Shown here in pieces: positions 1-11,393 of a stretch of DNA of 64,000 nucleotides. A program made the position numbers and the translations under genes. Every line of letters begins with the position of its first letter. Positions within the stretch are counted from its first letter, which is position 1. Below the pieces are notes generated by a model, which saw only the letters and a program-made list of their open reading frames with translations, was not told the DNA's origin and did no database searches. The DNA is from Phascolomyces articulosus (taxonomy: Eukaryota; Mucoromycota; Mucoromycetes; Mucorales; Lichtheimiaceae): the NCBI GenBank assembly GCA_025677815.1, contig JAIXMP010000026.1, forward strand, positions 599,562 to 663,561, written 5' to 3'.

Positions 1-143
1 TTTGTTGTTTTTCCTATATTATTATTATCAGTGAGTTCCTATTTTTCTATATAAAAAATACATTACTTTCTATCATTAAATGTTTATTTTATAAATCAAG
101 TAACTTAACATACGTATGTATAATAAACACATAGACACTCTCA
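1..143. other. AT-rich leader of the first HET gene
   Basis: Short AT-rich stretch before the HET-domain start codon. No TATA box or other site stands out. The window edge cuts off anything further upstream. Confidence 0.4.
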
Positions 144-1930
144 ATGTATATTTCCTACGAGACTGCCCAATTCACAAAAGATAATAAGGGAAGATTTTAC
201 AAACAATACGAGCCGCCCAAAAAACTTCCTGGTGGATTACCCAAACCAGAATTTATGCCTACCAAACTTGTTCGTATCACTGATATGAAAGTGGTAAATG
301 GATCGCAAGTACACGAAGGATACTGCGCATTATCCTATTCCTGGAATCAATCTGGAGAAGTTATCAAAGATAATATTACTGGAAAATCTAAGCGGGTCGA
401 TCAAGGCAAACATAAAATTATTACTTTTGAAAAAGCCATTTTCCCTGATAAGATTCTTTCGTTTTCCGAAGGTCATACTGCTGGTATCAGGTTAAATAAA
501 CTATATAGAGTTTTGGAGATCATGGACAGTAATTACTATCTATTTCAAACATTCCGGTACGTCCAATTTGAAGATATTATCCAGAAAATTGGCCAGATAT
601 TTAATATCCACTATATATGGTACGACCAAATGTGCATCAATCAAAATGATAAAGAAGAAAAGCAACATGAAATACGCAACATGCATCATATTTACAGCAA
701 TGCTAACTGCACCGTCGCATTGGTACCAGATGCTGATAAATGCTTATCCCGGGACAGAGAGTATTTTAAACGTTTATGGACTTTAGAAGAAGCAGTAATG
801 TCAAGAAGATTGTTATTTGTTGGCAAAAATTATCATATATGGGGAGAGGATATCGATCAAGACGACAACCCAATGCATCATTTAACAAAACAGGTATCGG
901 AACTTAGTGTCAATGAAGTTCTCTATCATGCACACCAACGAACAAGCACCAAGGATCATGACCGTGTTTTTGCTCTCATTCATATTTTCCCAGATTTGAT
1001 CGACCAGCAACGTAACAACGATGATCATCACCCACTCAAAAAGCTAATGAATCGATTGTGTAATGGACTTTTCTCAACCAAAAAATGTTGTCGCGACAAG
1101 ATCTCTATCAATTACGATCAACCTTTGGAAGACTTGATTATCCATTTCTATGGACTTTTGGCAAAAAAGGATATCAAAATATTGTTGTTTTCAAAACCCA
1201 GTTATTACGACTCTACGATCCAACAGTTTACCTTTTTACCATCTTGGACGGGTGTTCATGGACAACATCAGTACTATCCTAATGAGATAGAAAACCAACA
1301 TCCACCTTTCAAAATTATAATGTCATTGGAAAAACCATGTATGTTACCAGTGCGTATGTTACAAACAAACAGCAATCCATCAATAATAAACCTGAATCTT
1401 TAAGCATACAAAGAGAAGATCTGCCACCCCATCCTCACGATATTGATGATGATTATAATGAAATACATTATTATTTGTGCATAGTTGTTCAATTACAACC
1501 TGGAACAAAAAACGGAGCGCAAAAGATAATGAAATTGGCACGCGATTATTTTGGCGACTATAGAATAAATTACCAGGACATTGTCATATTCCAAAGATAT
1601 GATTTCAATGAAATATCTAAAGAACTTGAACAGTTATCAAGATTTTTTATGGGAGTAAAGAAGAAAAACATGTTCTGGTGTCACGATAAAAGCGAAACTT
1701 GGCATAAGGCGCTAGAAGTTGATTTCGATAATTTAACAGAAGATCTGGACGATCCATCTGTAGATTATGTGATTCTTTCTGAAATTTCGTTCCTTAATAT
1801 TTATCCAGTCATCAAAAAGAAGCAAGGAAATTTATATTATAAAGCTACAGGGTGTTGTAGTATAGGAAAAGTTGGAGAGTATGTTTTCTCTGATTGTAAT
1901 TTACCTAAACAAACATTTTCAATTCAATAA
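144..1930 (+). pseudogene. HET-domain protein gene, frame-shifted near 1321-1330
   Basis: Encodes a heterokaryon-incompatibility (HET) domain protein. The three HET blocks are visible: EGYCALSYSW (residues 58-67), IWYDQMCINQND (158-169) and RLWTLEEA (210-217). HET domains in filamentous fungi act in allorecognition and can trigger cell death; a role here is inferred from the family. The start ATG at 144 matches the start of the intact paralogue at 30170-31858 (minus). The first frame runs to a stop at 1401-1403. From about 1327 the homology continues in another frame, where IGKTM then YVTSAYVTN match IGKTM and YVTTTYVTN-like sequence of the paralogue, and runs to the stop at 1930. The paralogues align through the junction with no room for an intron, so this is a net loss of one base or gain of two, either a real mutation or an assembly error. 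The reading frame after the break stays open for about 600 nt, so the break looks recent. Confidence 0.85.
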
Positions 1931-2916
1931 TTTTTTTTTTTGAATATTAGTTAGTAGTTAGCTTGTAATGACATCTTTTAAGAATGAGAAAAAATAAAGC
2001 CTTTTTTTTCTATTACGAGAGGCAATCATTTACAATAGTGTGTAATTTAGTTAGTTGGATGGATAAAATAAACAATAAAAACGGACAAAATAGATCCTTT
2101 AAGAGTTTGTTATAGGTTTTTAATGAGGGGAAAGATTTGAATAAAAGTTGGATGAAGTTTCTTTTTACAATAACATTTGAACAGCTTATTTATACTTTTT
2201 CTATTCTATTATGATGGATGTAAGCTTAGTTGATTATTCTCTATTATTCTATATGATAAATGGATGAATCGGAACCTTGGGTAACGTCATCGATATCTTT
2301 TTGTGAGGATGGTTATAATGATAGATTTGGGACTATGTATGTTTATCCTTAATCTCTTCTTTGGTGTTTTCTTTTAGATGATAGTAATAAGCTAGTACAA
2401 GATTATACCGGTTTCCTTTTAAAAAATGAAGCTAGTGAATTTCCTTATTTATTTGTATAGGTGCTTAAACTTTGTCTTTGGTGAAATGTAGGTATATTTA
2501 TTATGGAGTATATAAATGTTAGAACACGACAGATAGTTCTCCAATGATAATAAAAGTGTTATAGCCATTTCTGTTATTCAATCAAGCTTAAGTATTTTTT
2601 TTAGGATCATCATCACTGTTCACGACGATTTAAAAGGTTTGTATTATTTACTACATGTTGTTCATTATTATTATATATGATGGCGCTTGTACATTTTATA
2701 ATTTTATGTTAGGAAAAGATTGTTATCTTTTTTTAAAGAGTATATTTGTATCATCCACAAGACGACAAGAGAAAAGTGTTTATTATTACTGTGTACTAGC
2801 TAATAATAACAAGAATAGCGGTTTGTACAAATAACAATTTAGTACGGTCAAACCAAAATGATTAGTACGTGCACAGAAAAGAGCGATACAATATATAAAA
2901 TTATAAAGCTGTCTTG
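1931..2916. other. Intergenic, no gene seen
   Basis: AT-rich DNA downstream of the first HET gene with only short chance reading frames. No repeat or recognisable remnant was found. Confidence 0.4.
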
Positions 2917-3060
2917 TTACAAGCAATCACCCCAGTGCAATCCACATGTTTTCTCCTCAGCTACTACGGTTTCGTCTTGAACAGGATGAGTAACACCAGA
3001 AGAGATTGCCAAAAGGGCTAAGACAACAGCAAGTAAAGTGGTAAAAGTAAAAGTATGCAT
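2917..3060 (-). CDS. Small secreted peptide, 47 aa, C-terminal two-cysteine loop
   Basis: Minus-strand ORF, ATG at 3058-3060 and TAA at 2917-2919. Residues 1-22 look like a classical signal peptide: a short Thr/Phe-rich start, a hydrophobic core (LLAVVLALLAI), then SSG as a plausible cleavage region. An acidic linker follows (HPVQDETVVAEEK). The peptide ends in CGLHWGDCL, with two cysteines six residues apart that could form one disulfide loop with a central His-Trp. A TATA box lies about 90 nt upstream, supporting real transcription. No dibasic (KR) processing site is present. I recognise no family. Secreted mini-peptide, signalling peptide or effector-like molecule are all possible. Function is unknown; that it is a gene is inferred from the signal peptide, codon pattern and promoter. 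Confidence 0.6.
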   Translation of the reverse strand: MHTFTFTTLLAVVLALLAISSGVTHPVQDETVVAEEKTCGLHWGDCL

Positions 3061-3147
3061 GATGATATATATGGATTTCTTGTATTAATAAGGACTTGTA
3101 GCTGTCGTTGTTATTGTGGTTAATTTTCAACAAGCCTTGAAAAACAG

Positions 3148-3157
3148 CCTTTTTATA
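3148..3157 (-). promoter_or_regulatory. TATA box of the small secreted peptide gene
   Basis: On the minus strand the sequence reads TATAAAAAGG, a near-consensus TATA element, 88 nt upstream of the ATG at 3060. This spacing would give a 5' leader of roughly 60 nt. It is one of the clearest core promoter elements seen in the window. Confidence 0.5.
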
Positions 3158-3160
3158 GCT

Positions 3161-5090
3161 TTTCCTCTCTGCTTTGATTATCAGGAAACTAAGCGGTCAT
3201 CATTACCAGACACTTTCCATTAATCTTTCTAACAACTAATCTTTATTCATATGTTGTTACAAACAAAGGGGCAAATCTTTTCAGATAATAATAATATTTT
3301 TGCATAAGAAGCACCTCCAACACAATATTTCGTGTTTTTAGTAAAATATATGTATTAAAAAAACTTTCTAAACAAAACCCAATATATCTCTTGAGAGTAA
3401 AAGTATTGATATTTATACAACCATTACCACTATATCGCGATCCTACGGTGCATAAAGAGGTCTAACATAATATTATATAGAGCAGTTTTTTGTTTTGTTT
3501 CCAAAATATTTATATGCCATCTATTGCCAACGAATTAGAAAAGTGTAGTTAGCTACTAGTATATACAAATTTACACTACTGTTTATATATGCATCACTAA
3601 AAACTATATCATAATCGATAAACAGTAATAATAGTATGTGAGCAATAGCACAATAATTAGCAATTATGATTATATTCTTATATACAGGATACTGTTATAA
3701 AATATGGATAATAGTTTATTTTTTCATAACAACAACCAGGTGTACATTATAAATACATGCAAGCCTTCGCTTATAATGATAAAAATAACAATGCAAGCAT
3801 CATGCGTACCCATATGTACGCACTTATTGTAAAGTTTTGTTTCAATCAACGGCAAGAACCAAAAGTGTAGTATTTCGTCTTTATAATCATTTAATTACTG
3901 GTATATAGTTCGTATTTTTCTTTTAATATTGTACATCCAACGAATCCTTTTTTTTTGCAGTATTTTTCATAGCCATCTAATTTTTAAAATATGTAATTCT
4001 TTAAATTTATTATGAAAAAAATGTATTTTGACCTGTCATGACGCGTAAAAAAGTTTGATAGCAGAGATCATGGACGTAAGCAACATAAATATTTACATGG
4101 TGAATCTGATTATTGTCATACATAAGGGTGCTAGTAGTAGTTGTCATCTTTAAAAATCGTGCAGTTTTTTTAATAGTGTTGCATAAAAAAGTGTCACCCT
4201 TCAATTATCTCAATCACGTTAAAAAAAGTTGCGTTCATCCATATTTAAAAAATCCGCTTCATAGTTTTTTATCATTATTATTTATCTTACTCTACGATAG
4301 GAATTGTAGAATGAAGAAAATATAATGATAGTGCAGATATATATAATTTCTCTTCCTTTTTTAGAAGAAGTAAATGATGCATCATGTCTGCAATGTTTGA
4401 GTCTTAAGAGTCTGTATCGATTTGATGTGCATTTGAGTTTATGCTGGTAGTGTACTTCCCATATAAGGTTATGCGGCGCGTTACGTTTTAAGGAAGTGTT
4501 TATTACGCTTCTTTAACTTATTATGTGGAATTTGTCCAAATTCTTGGATGATCAAGTTGAAGTAAAGATACACGACACCGAGCAGAATTGTATTTTTTAA
4601 TGAGTTCAGGATTTAAGCGACAAGAGGAAAAGTAAGTGAATGGCAAAGAAATGCGTAGCATATTAACAATTTTTGTATCTTGTAAGATATTTTTTTTGAG
4701 TTTGCTTATTTCACTATGAGAAGGAAGGCAATAAGAAAGTAGTATTCGCATATGAGAGTGGGTATGATTACCATATCCAGATCAAAGTAAGTTTTTGTGA
4801 CGCAGCACAAATATTTGTGCCAAACTATGGTATATCCGAGTGATTCTTCTTTGGTAGCTTTCAAAATCATCACGGGATAAAATCATCCCCATCCTGCAGA
4901 GCATCTACGATCAAATCAATAAATATACTTGAAATGTAAATTTGTTGTTGTATATACACCTTATTCAGGGGCTAATGCGTTGACTTATGCAACCGCAGAT
5001 ATCAAAATAGTTTGTACTTAAAGGACTCTTTCCTCTCTTTCTAGCAACTACTCATCATCAGCCAATCATTGAGAGAAAGCAAAGTCTATG
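3161..5090. other. Intergenic, no gene supported
   Basis: AT-rich sequence with short reading frames (for example around 4010-4325 and 4521-4751) that are low in complexity and resemble nothing known. I see no gene, RNA or repeat here. Confidence 0.35.
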
Positions 5091-6200
5091 GATACAGAAA
5101 AGAATAGGATGAGGTTAACTTCGACGAGAGCCCATGCTGTCGCTAGTTTGGCAGTAACAATCATTAGGCGTATTTTTTCAACGGCCTACTTTTTTTTATA
5201 CGTAGCTGTGTCATACGATGGCGAATAGGTTTTCTTCCAAGAAAACCAACTCAATTGTTGATGTGATCAAGAAGGCGCTTTAGCTACCATTACCCACATC
5301 ATTGATTGTTTCCATTTGCATGAAAGCCTCGAGATCAACAAGCCCACCACAACCCAATTTCATTAATCTTCAACAATCTACCGACTAAACCAGTTCAAAC
5401 AGAGCACGTTAAACAATATTAGTGTCGGATATGGCCAAAAATATGTGAACTACTTTTTATGATCGACCTCTGCTGCTACCCTACTATGGAAGATTTTTAT
5501 CATGTGAGGATCCAGTCAATTTAGAATATTCTGAATCATTATTAAATTTCACTTGTTTACATCCATCCATTCTAACATATCGATTCAGTAAGCCAATGAA
5601 TCAAAAGTTTTTTTTTTTACTCGATGAAGTAAAACTGCAGTCTTTGAGTAAAGTGTCACCAGCTGGAATTACATCGTATCTTGGAGATAGCGTTGTTCGT
5701 TGTCATAACTTGAACAACTTTGAACTCTTTGTCCTGAAAACATCCAATGCTATGAACTTCAGCAATAAGCATAAAAAGTCGTTCGATTTCCATAAAAGCT
5801 TATATACATCAGTATTCATCATGTTTGTACGAATCGGATTCGATTATTGGTATACATATTAGCATTGATCTTTATATCGAGGCAAACATATATTTCTTAC
5901 GTACGTGTTTGACTCACATAATATATAGATCATTTTCAACAACGAGTGTGCCGGTTTTGTATCCTTATTTGATAATTCTTACAAGTGTATTTTGCTTAGG
6001 TTGTTTATAGAAAATGAATTGAAAGATTGGGTTGGAGCACGCAATATATAAAAAAAGGTTTAATGCGGTCGTTAGAGAGGACAAGATTACCATTCCTAGT
6101 TATCATAAAAATGATGAAACGCCCAAAGTTGCCTGTGGATTATATTCTTTCATTTTGGCGACTTAAAGTGCTAGTTTTATATATTATTATGCATATAAAG

Positions 6201-6231
<31 letters not shown>

Positions 6232-6330
6232 ACTTGTTATTTACACATGATTTTTTTCTTATATATAGGAAGCGTTGGATGAGTCAATACACAGGATTAT
6301 AAATTTACTGGAAGGTCGTGAAAGGACATT
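5091..6330 (+). other. Unresolved region, perhaps the 5' part of a decayed retroelement
   Basis: Several short plus-strand reading frames (a 46-codon frame from the ATG at 5091, others at 5596-5862) precede the clearer LINE remnant at 6338. None shows a recognisable reverse-transcriptase motif such as YADD. A (TA)n(TG)n microsatellite lies at 6200-6231. Assignment to the same element is only by position. Confidence 0.2.
6200..6231. repeat. Compound (TA)n(TG)n microsatellite
   Basis: About eight TA units run directly into about seven TG units. Typical simple-sequence repeat. Confidence 0.9.
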
Positions 6331-6337
6331 TTAATTC

Positions 6338-7250
6338 TTGTCAAAATTTCGAAATGACCAACCTCAACCCATTTTCAAATTGGCGGAAAAGAAGCATATC
6401 CGCAAGGAACCTGGTCGTTTGGCCAATCCTTGTAATAATGGCGTTATTATCACCAACTTCATGACAATACCTGGCCTTATCTTTCGTCTCCAAAACCTAG
6501 TAAACAGCTTTTTCACTCTTTTTGGTCAAGATTCTCAACTGTTTGCTCCTGAATCACAATGATGGTTTTTTCGTCTTTGTAAGTACCTACCATTGACAAA
6601 AATATCATCATTTTATCATCTGATTCTCAATGCCTTTTTCATCCAACAATTGGATCCAAATGATACTCCTATTACTGATCTTGATACCAATATTTTTTCG
6701 CTAACTCCAATATATAGAATTAATAGCGGCACCCTTCTACACATCACCACATGCTCACATTTCATCTACAGCATGGGAAAGCTTTTGAAATACATTATTA
6801 CCTCACCATGTTAATATAGTTCTATGATGTTTTACAAGAAACTTCTTTGTCGATCTCACTTCCACTATATGATCCCATGTAGTTTCCCAGACCCAAATAT
6901 TCTTTTCTATTCGTACAAGGTTACTGACCAACATTTTCTCTGTAAGTGTAATGTCAAGAATCAAGTTTGGTCGGGATTAACCGAAGTATTCTTAGTTGAT
7001 CTATTTCTTTCTAACCCATGACTATCTATCAACGCCCCTTTTCGAGGCTGGAATTAAAAACATACTACACGTACCTTTCCACACTTTCATTGGATATAAT
7101 AGTATGGCCTATATATGACATGATCATTGGAGATTTATATTTGATCAAGAAACTTTTTGGCCATACAAAGTTATTACTATTAACATTCAATCTCTCGAAC
7201 AATTAGAAGCTAATTTGGAAATTTTAAACAATTTATCTTGTTATTTCATG
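6338..7250 (+). mobile_element. Decayed non-LTR (LINE) retrotransposon, 3' end of the ORF
   Basis: A chain of plus-strand reading frames separated by stops and frameshifts reads like one degraded protein. The most telling part, near 6825-7015, has KKLLCRSHFHYMIPCSFPD followed by VTDQHFLCKCNVKNQVWSGL. This is the pattern of the C-terminal region of L1-type fungal LINE proteins after the reverse transcriptase, where a cysteine-containing T-x-x-H-(F/L)-x-x-x-C segment and a 'K-x-x-V/I-W' end are usual. No RT or endonuclease motif is visible, so only the 3' part may be present (5' truncation is common for LINEs). No poly(A) tail or target-site duplication could be defined. Non-functional. Confidence 0.5.
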
Positions 7251-8370
7251 AACCCTATCAAGCTCTTAAAATAAAATTTACTGTTGTCATAAAGATTTTT
7301 TTTTTGTATCAGTATTACGTATCATTATTTTATTACCATTCTCCTCCATACTATGGCATGATTCTCCATGAGCCCACAAGAAAAAAAGCATGCCACATAC
7401 CACATACAAATAACGTATTTCATTTTGAAGCATTCAAAGATTAAAAAAAACTCTAAGTATTACGGTATATTATTAACCGCATAGGCAATTTTTTTTCTAT
7501 ACATGCCTTGGATATATGGACTTTTCCTAAGTATCAAAAATACTGACCCTACACGTAGAAATTAACGCGTAAAATGTTCTCACAATTTGATATTTTGTGA
7601 TTATCTTAGCAATTGAGATTTTCTTCCTGATGGTTTTGTAAGATCATAGGTTGGAAATATTTTTCAAATAGAACATTCCAACCATCACTATTTTTGATGT
7701 AGGTAGATAAGGCTTCTTCTATCCATAGTTATTTACAATTCTGATCACACCTTTAGTACCAGAAATTTCCGGGAAGCGTGTAATTTGTTGTATAAAAAAT
7801 AACTGAACGGAATCCATGAAAGCATTTGATTCTCAAAAGAGTTTGTATCCTTTTGCTTGCAAATATAATGGATCTTGATCATTTCTCGAATGTTACGTAA
7901 ACATTATTTTTTTCATGCTTCATACATGTTGTTTATCATTGTTTACAGTTAGCAATAATTTTTACTAATATTCCTTCATTTTCAACAAATCTAAATGGAC
8001 TTATTGTCTTGGTTATTCGATTAGCATTATGGTGCAATCAATTATTAAATAGAATTATAAAATACTACTTCATGAAAAAGTATTTGTTTGGTTTTCTTGT
8101 ATAAAGCAATAATCATGCAACCAGCTTCCATTGCGGGACATTTATTATCCGTCATTTGTTAGTGTAAAAAACTCATGGTGATGAATCCTTAATGGAGGCT
8201 CGGCTCAGCTAAAAAAAAAAAAGGTACCATTTTGTGAAAGGTTGTTACACAGCACTTTCCTGCTTAGAATTTCTTGTCCACGCACTTGGATAATCCGCGT
8301 TACTTCTCTTTCTTCCTTTTCTTCCTTTTTTCTCGTTCATTTATTACACTTTCAAAACCATATAAAAACC
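7251..8370. other. Intergenic, upstream of the Hsp70-like pair
   Basis: AT-rich, no gene seen. It ends with GGCTCAGCT at 8202-8210 and an A-run, then a T/C-rich leader. The GGCTCAGCT string recurs upstream of the second Hsp70-like gene. Confidence 0.4.
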
Positions 8371-10619
8371 ATGACGGGATCAAATCCACAACTACAACAA
8401 ACCTCTGATTATAGAGTCGTTGTTGCATATGATTTCGGTACAACTTACTCAGGTGCCGCTTATGCTTTTACTCATACAACCCCTACAGAAGTATTTGATG
8501 TGTTAAATTGGTATATAAAAAAAATCTTTCTTCCAGCTTTCAATCGACCATCAAAAAAGATACCAAGCTTTAGGAACTCCATAAAAACGACTATATTATT
8601 CATTAAATGGTACCATTTTTTTTCTTTATAGGCCTCACAAAAGTGGTAATTTTTATCCAAAAGTACCAACAGTATCGGTTTATCCACGTAAAGATCAACA
8701 ACAGAACAATCCATTTAAGCGACCGACAATATCAGAATGGGGTCATGGAGCCAAGAAGGCTATGTTGAAACCAGGTGCCACAAAACAAAATGTACTTCTT
8801 TCCAAGTTCAAACTCCATTTGGATGAATCTTTAGAGCGCCCACCTCTTGAAAATGGATTGTAAGTAACTAATATACGATACATCACACACTTGGAAATAT
8901 CAATTCTTTACGCAACAATTAACTGGATTATTATTTAAAATATAGAACACCAGTCCAGGCAGTAGCAGATTACTTGACAGTTTTACACCAGCATACATTG
9001 GAAGAATTAAAGCGTGGATTTGCAAAAAATTATGAACCTGATACTTTCCGATACTGTCTCACTGTTCCGGCAGTATGGTCAGATAAGGCTAAGCAATTGA
9101 TGCGACAAGCAGCTATTCAAGCGGGCCTTATTGCACCTTCTGATCCACCCGACCGACTCATCCTTATTTCAGAACCCGAGGCAGCTGCATTATACTGTGA
9201 AGAAACCATGGCGAACCAAGTACAACTTCAAGATCAGGATCGTATCATGATCTGTGATGCAGGAGGTGGTACTGTTGATTTAATTGTATTTCAAGTCAAT
9301 TTTTTGGATGACAAAACTGTAGACAACAACAATACCAATGGCAAGTCACCTGTGAAACGACGAAGAGAACGTCAATTGAAAGAAGTAACCAAGGGAATAG
9401 GTGAAAGCTGTGGCAGTGTATTTTTGGACGATCTGTTTCATGAGTTACTCAAAACAAAGTTGGGAACAAACGTTATGAGCAAAATTAATGCGCGAGAAAT
9501 GTATACTATGATGGAATATTTTATCGATACAATTAAACCACAATTTACTGGGACAGATGACTTTTATTTGGAATTACCACGCTCAGTAAAACTGGAGGAA
9601 TTGCCATCAAGTTTACGTGATCATGATGAAGATGGATATTTGGACGACGGTGTATTATATTTATCAGGCAAGGAACTTGAAAGAGAAGTATTTGATCCTG
9701 TGGTAAATAAAGTGGTAAGTAAGATCGTAATTTTTTTAAGAAAAGGGGTCATTTATTCACGTATATACTTATCATAATTAATAAAAAAAAAAGTTAAAGA
9801 ATGAGTACTGATATACATCAATGTATTATTATTATAAATATGTAGTTATCACTTATTGATGCTCAATATAAACAAATCCCTTATGGACGATTAAACTTCC
9901 TCTTCCTAGTGGGTGGATTTGGTTCGTCCAAATATTTATATCAGAGAGTTCATGAAGTGTATAAAGATACTAAAGTAAACCAAATTGTATGTCCTGCCGA
10001 ACGTGCTGCTCTAGCTGTTGTTCGTGGAGCTGCTTATTATGGTGTTCATCCCGAAATTGTTGTTTCACGGATATCAAGACGAACATATGGTATCCGTAGT
10101 TATCAGGCATTTGATGAGAAGGTTGATCCACCTTCTAAGCGGGTGGAACGACCTGATGGTGGTGTACGATGTGACGATAGATTCAACACCTTTGTAAAGA
10201 AGTATGATGAAGTGCCAGTCAACCACTGTATTCAGCGGGATTTTTTTCTTTATAATGGAACAGACACATCCGTTATCATTGAACTTTTTGCAACAGAAAA
10301 CGATACTATCCCACGGTATAGTGATCAAAAAGGTGTACATCGTATTGCAAACATATCAATTAGCGCTCCTAAGATGCCCAACATGAAGAAGAATCAACAA
10401 ATTGATTATACCATTAGGTAAAGATTACTGCTTTTAATTTTGTTACGTAACAGTATCCTATTACAACTCAATCAGGATACTAAAAAAATAATTTACAACG
10501 AACCTTTTGATAGCATGTATTTTGGTAAGACAGAAATACGTATGGAGGCCAGTTTTGGTACAGGACAAAAATATGATGTCAAGTGTGATTTTGATGTTGC
10601 CGTCAAGTATGGTTCATAG
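8371..10619 (+). CDS. Hsp70-like (HSPA12-type) ATPase A, 604 aa, 5 exons
   Basis: Exons 8371-8510, 8632-8859, 8946-9714, 9846-10417 and 10514-10619, joined by GT-AG introns with consistent phases. The protein carries the actin/Hsp70 ATPase motifs: phosphate-1 YDFGTTYSG (residues 20-28), phosphate-2 CDAGGGTVD (about 227-235) and the adenosine motif LVGGFGSSKYL (about 400-410). It lacks the canonical Hsp70 substrate-binding domain and C-terminal EEVD, and its length of about 600 aa fits the HSPA12 subfamily, which is expanded in several fungal lineages. Probably a cytosolic ATP-binding chaperone-like protein; substrate unknown. The ATG at 8371 is chosen because it matches the start of the tandem copy; an in-frame extension to 8242 has no ATG. 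The last exon encodes a short tail ending DFDVAVKYGS. The adjacent copy at 11394 has the same intron positions, so this is a tandem duplication. Confidence 0.92.
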
Positions 10620-11393
10620 TGCTATAATGAGGACTATAATTTATAACGTAGCGTACAGATGGTTTGTGCATACATCCTGAAACACCATATTAAGTAACTA
10701 TTTGTTTCTATGCGTTTTAATCTCTGTAAATTTTATATGGTGGCTCACCATTTATATTTTTAGTTAATAGTAAAATATTATTATAGTAATAGCAATATGT
10801 AATAATGTTTTCCATCCTTTCTTTATACATATACATATACAAAGCATACAGCATCCTGAGAAACAGATTCTTTTTCTTTATGTGTTGTTCCTTGTTTCTT
10901 GGAACGCAATAACTTTTTTTTATAATAATACCGTATGTGTTAATGTGATTATAGCACCATGAACATCATTTTTGACTTAAAACCATATAGCAACAAACAT
11001 TATATTTCCTCATTCAGGTCTATAAAGAAACATCTGTACACGAATTTTGCTAATAAATAGCAGGACGGTTGGAAATTTGAATAATTCCTGTTTATAACTA
11101 AGCACCTTTACAATACTTTCACAAACGTATGTATACTTTTTTTTTTTTTTACTTTATGAGATGAAGTTATATTTATAAGTATATTTTTTTTGTGGTTACC
11201 TGGGAAAATAAAGTATCTTGTTGGTGGCGCGTGCGTTACAAGATTTGGTGTTCTCCCAGAAAGAATATTGGCTCAGCTTAGTAACATATGACTAGTCCCA
11301 CTCTGTTCCACAAGACAAACAAAATATTGAAGATGTGAATCGTTGTACTTTTTTTCTTCCACTTCTCATTTTTACTTTTTATCATATAAAATT
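10620..11393. other. Spacer between the two Hsp70-like genes
   Basis: About 770 nt of AT-rich DNA, with poly-T near 11139 and GGCTCAGCT at 11270-11278, shared with the other copy's upstream region. No gene seen. Confidence 0.4.

Noticed and set aside
2200..2450. Apparent resemblance to 14250-14450 (both near the 3' side of genes)
   Set aside because: Only short AT-rich words are shared; no consistent alignment.
8242..8370. N-terminal extension of Hsp70-like copy A
   Set aside because: The open frame extends to 8242 but contains no ATG before 8371, and copy B starts at the equivalent of 8371.
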